A DNA stretch of 34,231 nucleotides from Lysobacterales bacterium (GTDB taxonomy: Bacteria > Pseudomonadota > Gammaproteobacteria > Xanthomonadales > SZUA-36), in the NCBI GenBank assembly GCA_011524975.1, contig WTJD01000212.1:1-34231 (forward strand). Direction: 5' to 3'. The notes under the pieces are model-generated. The model did not search any database, was not told the DNA's origin, and was given only the letters and a program-made list of their open reading frames with translations. The number at the start of each line of letters is the position of its first letter. Position 1 is the stretch's first letter. The translations under genes were made by a program, and so were the position numbers. Below, piece after piece: positions 25,808 to 32,534 of the stretch.

Positions 25808-26604
25808 ACCCAGAGCAACTGATGACCGAGCTGGCGTCCATTGCCCGCGAAGCCGGCCGGGCTATTCTTGACATCTATGACCGCGAATTCGACGTGTCCT
25901 TCAAGGACGATCGCTCTCCGCTGACCGAAGCCGACCTTGCCAGCCACGTGGTTATTCGTGACGCGCTGCTCGCCCTGACGCCCGACATTCCACTGCTGTC
26001 CGAGGAATCAGCATCCATTCCCTGGCAGGAACGATCCCGCTGGCGGGAATACTGGCTGATCGATCCCCTGGACGGCACCAAGGAATTTGTCAATCGCAAT
26101 GGCGAGTTCACGGTCAATATCGCCCTGATCAGGGACCATTACCCAGTGCTGGGGGTGGTTCACGTACCGGTGCAGTCGGTGACCTACGCCGGCGCGGCAG
26201 GCACCTCGTGCACCCGTCAGGATAGTGACGGCAAGCCGCGCGCCGTGCAGGTCCGCGTTCCGCCTGCCCAACCACCGGTACTGATCGGCAGCCGCTCGCA
26301 CGCCAATCCCGACCTGGCCCGAAGACTGTCGGGCATCGGGCCGCATGAACTGGTCAGCATGGGCAGCTCACTGAAGTTTTGCCTGGTGGCTGAGGGCAAG
26401 GCCGACCTTTATCCAAGGTTGGGACCCACCTCCGAATGGGATACCGCCGCCGCGCAGGCGGTGGTGGAGGCGGCCGGGGGCGGCGTGGTCACGCTGCAGG
26501 GCGATCGACTGGCCTACAACACGCGCGAGAGCGTACTCAACCCTGAATTCCTGGTCTTTGGCGATGCCTCGCAGGGCTGGTGCACCAAGGTCGCCGCTAC
26601 CTAA
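25804..26604 (+). CDS. cysQ: 3'(2'),5'-bisphosphate nucleotidase CysQ
   Basis: CysQ removes the 3'-phosphate of PAP (adenosine 3',5'-bisphosphate), a toxic by-product of sulfate assimilation and of acyl-carrier-protein turnover, giving AMP. The 266-aa protein is an IMPase-fold enzyme with SPLTEADLASH (residues about 38-48), LLSEESAS with metal-binding Glu, DPLDGTKEFVNRNGEFTVNIAL with D87 and D90 (quoted in part), GSSLKFCLVAEGKADLYPR and SEWDTAAAQAVVEAAGG with D213. It starts in a 4-base overlap with nudE. Two IMPase-family enzymes therefore flank a Nudix hydrolase in this operon. Confidence 0.95.
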   Translation: MNPEQLMTELASIAREAGRAILDIYDREFDVSFKDDRSPLTEADLASHVVIRDALLALTPDIPLLSEESASIPWQERSRWREYWLIDPLDGTKEFVNRNGEFTVNIALIRDHYPVLGVVHVPVQSVTYAGAAGTSCTRQDSDGKPRAVQVRVPPAQPPVLIGSRSHANPDLARRLSGIGPHELVSMGSSLKFCLVAEGKADLYPRLGPTSEWDTAAAQAVVEAAGGGVVTLQGDRLAYNTRESVLNPEFLVFGDASQGWCTKVAAT

Positions 26605-26648
26605 GGCATGCATCATCACCCTGATCGTCAACTTTTTCCCCATCATCC

Positions 26649-26677
26649 TTGACGTTCGGAATTCGGAGTTGTATAAC
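26649..26677 (+). promoter_or_regulatory. Strong sigma-70 promoter for a candidate small RNA
   Basis: TTGACG (26649-26654) and TATAAC (26672-26677) are separated by exactly 17 bases, each a 5/6 match to consensus. This is among the best promoters in the window. The start point should be the A at 26684 or 26685. It lies after cysQ, well before erpA. Confidence 0.65.
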
Positions 26678-26683
26678 TTGCGC

Positions 26684-26777
26684 AACCTCACTCATGGGGG
26701 TCTTGCCGACAATAACGATAAAAACAGAGAAAAACAGCAATAACAGCTCAACTGGAAGCGGCCTCGGCCGCTTTTTT
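26684..26777 (+). ncRNA. Candidate small RNA (about 94 nt)
   Basis: The stretch is bounded by a near-consensus promoter and a perfect intrinsic terminator and has no convincing ORF. Its middle (26709-26746) is a C-, T- and G-poor run of A-rich triplets with AAAAACAG repeated at 26720 and 26730 and then CAATAACAG. Runs of ARN/AAC triplets are the type of site bound by the distal face of Hfq, so an Hfq-dependent RNA is a reasonable guess. An ATG at 26694 opens a 56-codon frame without a ribosome site, which I consider spurious. An alternative is a leader that attenuates erpA, but erpA has its own promoter candidate downstream of the terminator. Confidence 0.5.
26756..26777 (+). terminator. Rho-independent terminator
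   Basis: AAGCGGC and GCCGCTT form a 6-7 bp GC stem around loop CTCG, followed by a run of six T. It would end the candidate small RNA and also any read-through from cysQ 150 bases upstream. Confidence 0.88.
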
Positions 26778-26813
26778 GTTGCCTGGAGATCGTCCCGGGC
26801 CCACCCATTGACA

Positions 26814-26842
26814 TTGAAAATCAGCCCCATCGCCGCCATAGT
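26814..26842 (+). promoter_or_regulatory. Promoter candidate for erpA
   Basis: TTGAAA (26814-26819) and CATAGT (26837-26842) are spaced by 17 bases, about 30 bases before the erpA ATG. A perfect TTGACA at 26808 lies just upstream but is 23 bases from that -10. No IscR-type site was recognised. Confidence 0.4.
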
Positions 26843-26871
26843 GAGCGTGTCGATAAGAGCGTAGCAAGCCC

Positions 26872-27219
26872 ATGGAACACCCAAACCCTCAAGGAGCCAT
26901 CGTTTTCACCGATGCTGCGGCACGTAAGGCTTTTGAGCTGATCCTGGAAGAGCGCAACCCGGAACTCAAGCTCAGGGTGTACATCCAGGGCGGCGGCTGC
27001 TCAGGCTTCCAGTACGGCTTTTCCTTTGATGAGGTCGCCGAGGAAGGAGATCTCAGCTTTACCAATGAAGGCGTCACGCTCCTGGTCGACCCGCTGAGCT
27101 TCCAGTACCTGGCGGGCGCCGAGGTCGATTACACCGAGAGCCTTCAGGGCGCACAGTTCGTGATTCGCAACCCCAACGCGAGCACCACCTGCGGTTGCGG
27201 GTCTTCGTTTTCCGTTTAG
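26872..27219 (+). CDS. erpA: Iron-sulfur cluster insertion protein ErpA
   Basis: ErpA is an A-type carrier that delivers iron-sulfur clusters to apo-proteins, including those of isoprenoid synthesis and respiration. The 115-aa protein has the A-type signature: [11 protein letters not shown] with C43 and the C-terminal [11 protein letters not shown] with C107 and C109, the three cluster ligands. [10 protein letters not shown] and RVYIQGGGC are typical. The ATG at 26872 has no strong Shine-Dalgarno. It is preceded by a terminator and its own promoter candidate, and nudC follows after 31 bases. Confidence 0.96.
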   Translation: MEHPNPQGAIVFTDAAARKAFELILEERNPELKLRVYIQGGGCSGFQYGFSFDEVAEEGDLSFTNEGVTLLVDPLSFQYLAGAEVDYTESLQGAQFVIRNPNASTTCGCGSSFSV

Positions 27220-27250
27220 CGCGCGGACGGCGCATCAACGGTCCAAACCA

Positions 27251-28240
27251 TTGATCTTGCACATCGATCAGGTTACACCCTCGCATAACAACCGCTTCAC
27301 CTCGGTCAGGCTCGATCGCCTGGTCGAACGCAGAGACGACGAGCCCTGGGTCACCAACACGCTGGCCGGGGAATCTGCCTGTCTGCTGCCGATGTGGCGT
27401 AGCCGTAACCTGCTCGCCCACACTGAAAGCGGAAACCTCGCCGTTTATCTGAAGCCGGAGGAGTTGCCCGAACGAGACCTGATTCAACCGCCTACCCTTC
27501 TCGGCGCCGACCATAAACGAACCTATTTCACGGTGGCCGTCACCGACCGGCAACGTGACGAAATTCTGCGTCAGCATCCACAGGCCGCATTCACCGACCT
27601 GCGCAGGGCATCCATTGATATGGACGCTAAACATGCCGGCATACTGGCCTACGCCAAGGCATTGCATTACTGGCAGTATCGACACCGGTTCTGCGGCGTC
27701 TGCGGCAGCCCCAATCGCCTGCAGTCTGCCGGTCACCGCCTTGTCTGCGGCAATGATGAATGCGCGCGCCAGTCGTTTCCCAGGATCGACCCGGCCATCA
27801 TCGTGCTGATCACCCATCAGGATGCCTGCATGCTGGGACGCAACCCCAACTGGCCAGCCCGGCGATTCTCCACGCTGGCCGGTTTTGTCGAACCGGGAGA
27901 AAGCCTCGAGGACGCGGTCGTTCGGGAAGTCCATGAGGAGTCCGGACTGAGCCTGTCACAAATTCAATATGTTTCATCACAGCCCTGGCCTTTCCCGGCA
28001 TCATCCATGTGTGGCTTCTACGCGGAATCGACCGATCGCGATTTTCAACTGACAGAGGAACTGGCCGAGGCGCGGTGGTTCACCACGCGCGAATTGCAGG
28101 AAGCGGTGCGCGAACGGGAGGTTTTGTTGTCTCCGCCGGTATCCATCGCTTTCAGGCTGCTCGCCGACTGGTTCAGAACCCAGGGGGGCGGTGACCTGGA
28201 AACACTGTGCCGCTCCTATCGCCATCACCGCCCGGCCTGA
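27251..28240 (+). CDS. nudC: NAD+ diphosphatase / NAD-capped RNA hydrolase NudC
   Basis: NudC hydrolyses NADH/NAD+ to NMN and AMP and removes NAD caps from RNA. The 329-aa protein has the zinc ribbon C148, C151, C166, C171 (FCGVCGSP and CGNDEC), the SFPRIDPAIIVLI strand, the Nudix box from G211 (GFVEPGES, VREVHEESGL) and the NudC-specific SQPWPFP motif (243-249). It is longer than the E. coli enzyme (257 aa) because of the N-terminal domain common in other bacteria. No ATG is near the start of homology; TTG at 27251 is the likely start, and the ribosome site is poor. Confidence 0.94.
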   Translation: MILHIDQVTPSHNNRFTSVRLDRLVERRDDEPWVTNTLAGESACLLPMWRSRNLLAHTESGNLAVYLKPEELPERDLIQPPTLLGADHKRTYFTVAVTDRQRDEILRQHPQAAFTDLRRASIDMDAKHAGILAYAKALHYWQYRHRFCGVCGSPNRLQSAGHRLVCGNDECARQSFPRIDPAIIVLITHQDACMLGRNPNWPARRFSTLAGFVEPGESLEDAVVREVHEESGLSLSQIQYVSSQPWPFPASSMCGFYAESTDRDFQLTEELAEARWFTTRELQEAVREREVLLSPPVSIAFRLLADWFRTQGGGDLETLCRSYRHHRPA

Positions 28241-28249
28241 ATGGGGGCG

Positions 28250-28258
28250 TGTTAGAAT
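28250..28258 (+). promoter_or_regulatory. Extended -10 promoter candidate for ampE-btuF-DUF819
   Basis: TGTTAGAAT reads as TGn plus TAGAAT (5/6 of consensus) in the 61-base gap after nudC, 44 bases before the ampE ATG. No clear -35 box is present. Confidence 0.4.
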
Positions 28259-28301
28259 CCCGGCAAGGTCTTAAAAGAAAGCGTTGCCCGGAGCTTGCTC
28301 G

Positions 28302-29183
28302 ATGACCATCACTTCGATTCTGATCGCCTTCGCCCTTTGCTATTTCATCAGGGATCTCGGTCGCCTGCACCGGTTTGAATGGATCAAGCCGGTCACCGAT
28401 TGGTGCAACAGCAAATGCTCATCACTGCCCGGCTGGGCCGGCTTGACCGGATTTTTGTTTTACTTCGGCCTGCCCCTGCTGATACTGGGGCTGCTCAATG
28501 CCACCCTGGTCTCCTTTTTCGGTGTTCTGGGCAGCTTTGTGCTGTCTCTCGTGGTGCTTGTCTACACCTTCGGCCCGCATGACCTCGATACCGATATTGA
28601 TGCCATCATTCACGCCGATAACGATGAGAATCAGCGGCAGGCGCTGGCTGACCTTTTGCAGGACAACCAGGCTGATGCATCGGACGCGGGTGAGGCCGCG
28701 GCGATTGAATTTGTGTTTCGGGAGGCGCTGCAGCGCTGGTTCGGAACGATCTTCTGGTTTGCCGTGCTCGGAATTTACGGGGCCGCTTTGTACCGGATCG
28801 CGGACCGCCTGAACGAAGGAGATTTGGAACTCGGCGATGATCTCGCCGAGCTGAGCCGTCGATTGCGGCAGGTGCTCGACTGGCCCGTGGCGCAGCTGAT
28901 GACCCTCTCGCTGGCTATTTCCACGGACTTCGATTCCGTTTACCAGGCCTGGAAACGCTATCACGACGAGCAGGGTCACGGGCTTTTTGAGGGCAACAAC
29001 GGGTTTTTGCTCGCCGCGGCCCGGGAAGTGGTGACCAGCGGGCGCGCCGCCCGCGACGGTTATGCCGACCAGCTGGACGGTTCATTGGGGTGCCTCAAGC
29101 AGGCCATGGACCTGGTCTGGAGAAACCTTGGCGTCTGGCTGACTGTGCTCGCCCTGCTCCTGCTCATCAATGTCATTGCCTGA
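28302..29183 (+). CDS. ampE: AmpE-like inner-membrane protein
   Basis: AmpE is a membrane protein first found beside ampD and proposed to act in beta-lactam or envelope sensing; its biochemical role is unclear. The 293-aa protein (284 in E. coli) has an N-terminal membrane segment, hydrophobic stretches at roughly 45-90, a middle segment with VYTFGPHDLDTDI, a cytosolic acidic stretch, FREALQRWFGTIFWFAVLG with another membrane segment, and a C-terminal membrane helix (LTVLALLLLINVI). VFREALQRWF and GIYGAALYRIADR are AmpE hallmarks. The ATG at 28302 has GGAG 8-9 bases upstream. No ampD is adjacent. Its end overlaps the next gene by 14 bases. Confidence 0.88.
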   Translation: MTITSILIAFALCYFIRDLGRLHRFEWIKPVTDWCNSKCSSLPGWAGLTGFLFYFGLPLLILGLLNATLVSFFGVLGSFVLSLVVLVYTFGPHDLDTDIDAIIHADNDENQRQALADLLQDNQADASDAGEAAAIEFVFREALQRWFGTIFWFAVLGIYGAALYRIADRLNEGDLELGDDLAELSRRLRQVLDWPVAQLMTLSLAISTDFDSVYQAWKRYHDEQGHGLFEGNNGFLLAAAREVVTSGRAARDGYADQLDGSLGCLKQAMDLVWRNLGVWLTVLALLLLINVIA

Positions 29184-30093
29184 GTTGCCCGCCCTAGGGC
29201 GACGCCTTTGCTGCGCCGTGATAACCGGGTGGCTCCTTCTGTCACTGGCGATACCCGCTGGCGCCTCCATCGAGTTGCGGCAGGCCGATGGTTCGTCACT
29301 GGTGATCGAACAGCCTGCTGAAAGGATCATCACGCTGTCACCGCACCTGGCGGAGCTGGCTTTCGCCGCCGGCGCCGGTGATCGGCTCCTCGCTACCGTG
29401 GAGTACAGTGACTATCCGGAGTCAGCCGCCCGCCTGCCACGGATCGGAGACGCATTTCGGTTTGACCTGGAACGAATACTGGCTTTGCGGCCCGATCTCG
29501 TCATTGCCTGGGGCTCTGGCAACCCGGCCGCCGCCCTGGCGCGGCTCGAGGACCTTGGACTCAGGGTATGGCGCATCGAGATCCTCAGTCCGGATGATAT
29601 CCCGCGGGCGATTTCCGACATGGCCCGCAGCGCGGGGCTGGGGGAACCGGAAGCCGCATTACGGGCCAAAGAGCGTCTTGCCAGGCTCCGGGAAGGTTTT
29701 TCAGACCGCTCCGCCTGGAGCTACTTTTACCAGGTTTCGCAGCAACCGCTGTTCACGCTGAACGGCAGCCACCTGGTCAGCCAGGGGCTGGCGCTGTGCG
29801 GCGGCCGAAACGTTTTCGCGCAGGAGCCGGTGATTGCGCCACAAGTCTCTTTGGAATCCGTGCTGCAAGCCGACCCGGATGTGCTGATCGCCCCGACCGG
29901 AGCCGGCTTTGATAACCCGCTGGAACATTGGCGCGCCTGGCCGGTTTTGACGGCTGTCAGGCAGCAAAATATGCTGCTGCTGCCCGCGGATGAAATCAGC
30001 CGGGCCACGCCTCGTGCGCTCAATGCACTCCTTCTTGCCTGTGAGCAGGTCGGTGAGATGACTATGAATAAAACCAAGGACTCCCCATCATGA
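29170..30093 (+). CDS. BtuF-like periplasmic cobalamin/metal-complex-binding protein
   Basis: A 307-aa periplasmic binding protein of the BtuF/helical-backbone type. It has a signal peptide (residues about 12-33, ending IPAGAS), then AERIITLSPHLAELAFAAGAGDRLLATVEYSDYPE (in part), LERILALRPDLVIAWGSGNP and VSLESVLQADPDVLIAP, which are BtuF-like. Vitamin B12 is the usual ligand, but iron-chelate binding is possible. No BtuC or BtuD is nearby, so the transporter partner must be elsewhere. The ATG at 29170 lies inside the end of ampE, and its stop overlaps the next gene as ATGA, so the three genes form one operon. Confidence 0.85.
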   Translation: MSLPELPALGRRLCCAVITGWLLLSLAIPAGASIELRQADGSSLVIEQPAERIITLSPHLAELAFAAGAGDRLLATVEYSDYPESAARLPRIGDAFRFDLERILALRPDLVIAWGSGNPAAALARLEDLGLRVWRIEILSPDDIPRAISDMARSAGLGEPEAALRAKERLARLREGFSDRSAWSYFYQVSQQPLFTLNGSHLVSQGLALCGGRNVFAQEPVIAPQVSLESVLQADPDVLIAPTGAGFDNPLEHWRAWPVLTAVRQQNMLLLPADEISRATPRALNALLLACEQVGEMTMNKTKDSPS

Positions 30094-31298
30094 ATTCCAC
30101 ACTGATCGAATCACCCATTGGCGTCATGGCCGCACTGATTGCGGTCGTTGTGTTCTGGTTTTGGCTGGAACGTAAAACACAATGGAAAATTTTCGAGTAT
30201 CTCCCGCCCCTGATTTTTATCTATGCATCACCGGTGTTGCTCTCCAATACGGGCGTCATTCCGTTCAAATCTGACGCCTACGATTTTCTCAGGCATTACG
30301 GATTGCCGATTTTTATCGTTCTCATGCTGATCAAGGTGGACATCGTCAGCGCCGTTCGCATCATGGGCAAAGGGGTTTTTGTGATGCTGATAGGCAGCGT
30401 GGGTGTGGTGCTGGGCGGCACGCTGGCCTACGCGCTGGGACAGCAGCTGAGCCTGGGCGGCTTGTTTCCACTGCCGGAAGACAGCTGGAAGGCATTTGGC
30501 ACCCTGGCCGGCAGCTGGATCGGCGGGACCGGCAACATGACCGCTGCCCACGCGGGGCTCGAGGGCGACGCGATCCACCTGACCATGGCAGCCGCGGCGG
30601 ACCAGATGGTCTACCTGGTCTGGCTGCCCATTCTTCTCGGCAGCAAGGCTTTCGCGGACAAATTCAATCAATGGGCCCGGGTGCCGGCAGGGCGTATTGA
30701 GCAAATGGAAAAAGCCGCGGCGATGCTGCGGCAAGGGGAAGAGGCGCCCAACTTGCTCTCTCTGCTATACCTGGCCCTGGTCGCTCTTGGGCTGACCTGG
30801 ATCGCCCTTGAATTGTCCGACGTGCTGCCTCCGATCGTGGTGGGCGGGGCCACGGTCATCACCGCCAGCACCTGGCTGATTTTGCTGGTCACCACCTTTG
30901 CGCTGGTGGCTTCGGTTACGCCGGCCCGCACATTGCCGGCAGCGCAGCCCATCGCCATGGCGATCATCTACGTCTACGTGGCTCGCGTGGGCGCGACCAT
31001 GGACCTGACCAACGTTGACTGGGCCAACATGGGCGCGTTTGTCATCATGGCTTACATCTGGATCGCCGTGCATGGCCTGTTCATCCTGGCAGGCGCCTGG
31101 CTATTCCGGGTCGATGTGCATACGCTGGCCATTGCCTCGGCGGCCAATATCGGCGGCGCCGTCTCGGCGCCGATCGTGGCTGCCCATCACCGCGAGTCAT
31201 TGGTCCCCGCGTCCATCCTGATGGCATTGATCGGTTACGCGCTCGGAAACTACCTGGCGATTCTCACCGGCAGGCTGGGACAATTGATAGGCAGCTGA
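30090..31298 (+). CDS. DUF819-family multi-pass membrane protein
   Basis: A 402-aa inner-membrane protein with about ten hydrophobic segments, matching the DUF819 (YjcL-like) transporter-type family. Characteristic segments are LPPLIFIYASPVLLSNTGV, the Gly-rich AGSWIGGTGNMTAAH (about residues 148-163), AAAADQMVYLVWLPILLG, and ASAANIGGAVSAPIVAAHH near the C-terminus. The repeated Gly-rich, broken helices resemble those of inverted-repeat secondary carriers. Its substrate is not known to me. It begins in a 4-base overlap with the BtuF-like gene, which suggests a link, yet it is not an ABC permease. It ends convergent with tspO. Confidence 0.88.
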   Translation: MNSTLIESPIGVMAALIAVVVFWFWLERKTQWKIFEYLPPLIFIYASPVLLSNTGVIPFKSDAYDFLRHYGLPIFIVLMLIKVDIVSAVRIMGKGVFVMLIGSVGVVLGGTLAYALGQQLSLGGLFPLPEDSWKAFGTLAGSWIGGTGNMTAAHAGLEGDAIHLTMAAAADQMVYLVWLPILLGSKAFADKFNQWARVPAGRIEQMEKAAAMLRQGEEAPNLLSLLYLALVALGLTWIALELSDVLPPIVVGGATVITASTWLILLVTTFALVASVTPARTLPAAQPIAMAIIYVYVARVGATMDLTNVDWANMGAFVIMAYIWIAVHGLFILAGAWLFRVDVHTLAIASAANIGGAVSAPIVAAHHRESLVPASILMALIGYALGNYLAILTGRLGQLIGS

Positions 31299-31334
31299 GG
31301 AGACGCAGGCTCGCAACCTGGGCGCTCACCGCGC

Positions 31335-31817
31335 TCAGGGGAGCAGCGTGTTCAGCCCGCCGCCGTTCAGGTTCCACAGGGCCACATTAAGCGCCAGGGC
31401 AAACATCAACCAGGCGATGTAAGGCACCATCAGTAATGCGGCGCTGCGTCGGATGGTCTTGAACAGCAGCGTGACTGCAACGACAAGCACCAGCAGAAAG
31501 GTCAGTTCGAACATGGCTATGCCGGGGCGGTGCAAACCAAAAAACAGCCACGACCAGACGCCATTGAACAGCAGTTGCACCAGCCACAGGGTCACGGCCG
31601 GTATCCGGCGCGGATGATCGCTGTTCCAGACCTGCCAGGCGGCCACCGCCATCATGACGTAAAGCAGCGACCACACCGGCGCGAACAGCCAGCTGGGCGG
31701 GTTCCAGACAGGCTTGGTCAGGCCCGCGTACCACTGGCCGGGCGCAAACCGGCTGCTCCACCAGGAGACCACTATCACAAGGGCGAGGAAAACCAACAGT
31801 GAGCCCCAGCGTTTCAT
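31335..31817 (-). CDS. tspO: TspO/MBR-family tryptophan-rich membrane protein
   Basis: TspO proteins are five-helix membrane proteins that bind porphyrins and related ligands and influence stress and tetrapyrrole-linked regulation. The 160-aa protein has the family features: WYAGLTKPVWNPPSWLFAPVW (quoted in part: GLTKPVWNPPSWLF), WQVWN, QLLFNGVWSWLFFGLHRPG, PYIAWLMFALALN and the Trp-rich C-terminus ALWNLN. Two ATGs occur in tandem at 31820 and 31817. AGGAGGT (31822-31828) is only 1-2 bases from the first but at an ideal 5 bases from the second, so I place the start at 31817. It is divergent from the rubrerythrin gene. Confidence 0.95.
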   Translation of the reverse strand: MKRWGSLLVFLALVIVVSWWSSRFAPGQWYAGLTKPVWNPPSWLFAPVWSLLYVMMAVAAWQVWNSDHPRRIPAVTLWLVQLLFNGVWSWLFFGLHRPGIAMFELTFLLVLVVAVTLLFKTIRRSAALLMVPYIAWLMFALALNVALWNLNGGGLNTLLP

Positions 31818-31856
31818 CATGACCTCCTATCGATAGCGGCATCGGCGATTGCGGCC

Positions 31857-31885
31857 ATTATTGAGGCCCGTCATCCCGCGATCAA
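31857..31885 (-). promoter_or_regulatory. Predicted promoter of tspO
   Basis: On the minus strand TTGATC (31880-31885) and AATAAT (31857-31862) are 17 bases apart (4/6 and 5/6 matches). The start point near 31850 leaves a leader of about 33 bases with the strong AGGAGGT site. Confidence 0.55.
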
Positions 31886-31969
31886 CCATTTGGGTGGATA
31901 ATGGCGCATTGGATTGAATAATTGCTATTAGCTCTCTCTATCGCAACAATAATTTAATTCAATTTTACC

Positions 31970-32006
31970 TATTACCTGGGTTCATCTATGCTTCGTTCAG
32001 GTAATA
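31970..32006 (+). repeat. Inverted repeat in the rubrerythrin leader
   Basis: TATTACCTG (31970-31978) and CAGGTAATA (31998-32006) are perfect 9-bp inverted arms around a 19-base loop, ending 29 bases before the rubrerythrin ATG. It may be an RNA hairpin in the 5' leader or a two-half-site operator. It has no T-run, so it is not a terminator. The 50 bases upstream are strikingly AT-rich compared with the rest of the window and include a TTTAAT (31953-31958) that could be a -10 box. Confidence 0.6.
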
Positions 32007-32035
32007 AGGCTCATCACCCCACGGAGGATAGAATC

Positions 32036-32452
32036 ATGTCATTGAAAGGCACCAAGACAGAACAGAATCTCAAGGACGCTTTCGCCGGCGAATCACAAGC
32101 CAACCGCCGCTATCTCTACTTCGCGCAAAAAGCGGACGTCGAGGGCTACAACGACGTGGCAGCCGTCTTCCGCTCCACGGCCGAAGGCGAGACCGGCCAT
32201 GCCCACGGGCACCTCGAATACCTTGAAGAAGCCGGCGACCCCGCCACCGGGCTGCCCATGGGCTCAACGGGTGACAACCTGAAAGCGGCTATCGCAGGCG
32301 AGACGCACGAATACACCGACATGTATCCGGGCATGGCCAGCGCGGCGCGCGACGAAGGCTTCGACGAGATTGCAGACTGGTTTGAGACGTTGGCCAAGGC
32401 CGAGCGCTCTCATGCCAATCGCTTCCAGAAAGCATTGGACGAAATGGACTGA
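32036..32452 (+). CDS. Rubrerythrin (short form, no rubredoxin domain)
   Basis: A 138-aa four-helix di-iron protein of the rubrerythrin family, which reduces peroxides. Ligand motifs are visible: E19 in [15 protein letters not shown]52-x2-H55 in [10 protein letters not shown]89/E92 in [10 protein letters not shown] and E123-x2-H126 in [10 protein letters not shown]. The C-terminal rubredoxin Cys4 domain of classic rubrerythrins is missing, so electrons must come from another protein. The ATG at 32036 has GGAGG 8 bases upstream. A terminator follows, then the GlpC-like iron-sulfur gene and a DUF3501 gene on the same strand. Confidence 0.94.
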   Translation: MSLKGTKTEQNLKDAFAGESQANRRYLYFAQKADVEGYNDVAAVFRSTAEGETGHAHGHLEYLEEAGDPATGLPMGSTGDNLKAAIAGETHEYTDMYPGMASAARDEGFDEIADWFETLAKAERSHANRFQKALDEMD

Positions 32453-32481
32453 GGAACACACCCGTCCTGAACGTACTGAAG

Positions 32482-32503
32482 GGGGCGCTGCGGCGCCCCT
32501 TTT
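32482..32503 (+). terminator. Rho-independent terminator or attenuator after rubrerythrin
   Basis: A perfect 7-bp stem, GGGGCGC / GCGCCCC, with loop TGCG is followed by TTTT, 30 bases past the rubrerythrin stop and 32 bases before the next ATG. It would make rubrerythrin the major transcript with partial read-through to the downstream genes. Confidence 0.82.
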
Positions 32504-32534
32504 CAGCCCCAGAAGAGGAAAGAGAGAAGCGCAC

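Noticed and set aside
26597-26884. 95-codon minus-strand ORF with a hydrophobic stretch, between cysQ and erpA
   Set aside because: It overlaps the candidate small RNA, a plus-strand terminator and the erpA start, has no ribosome site, and resembles nothing known.
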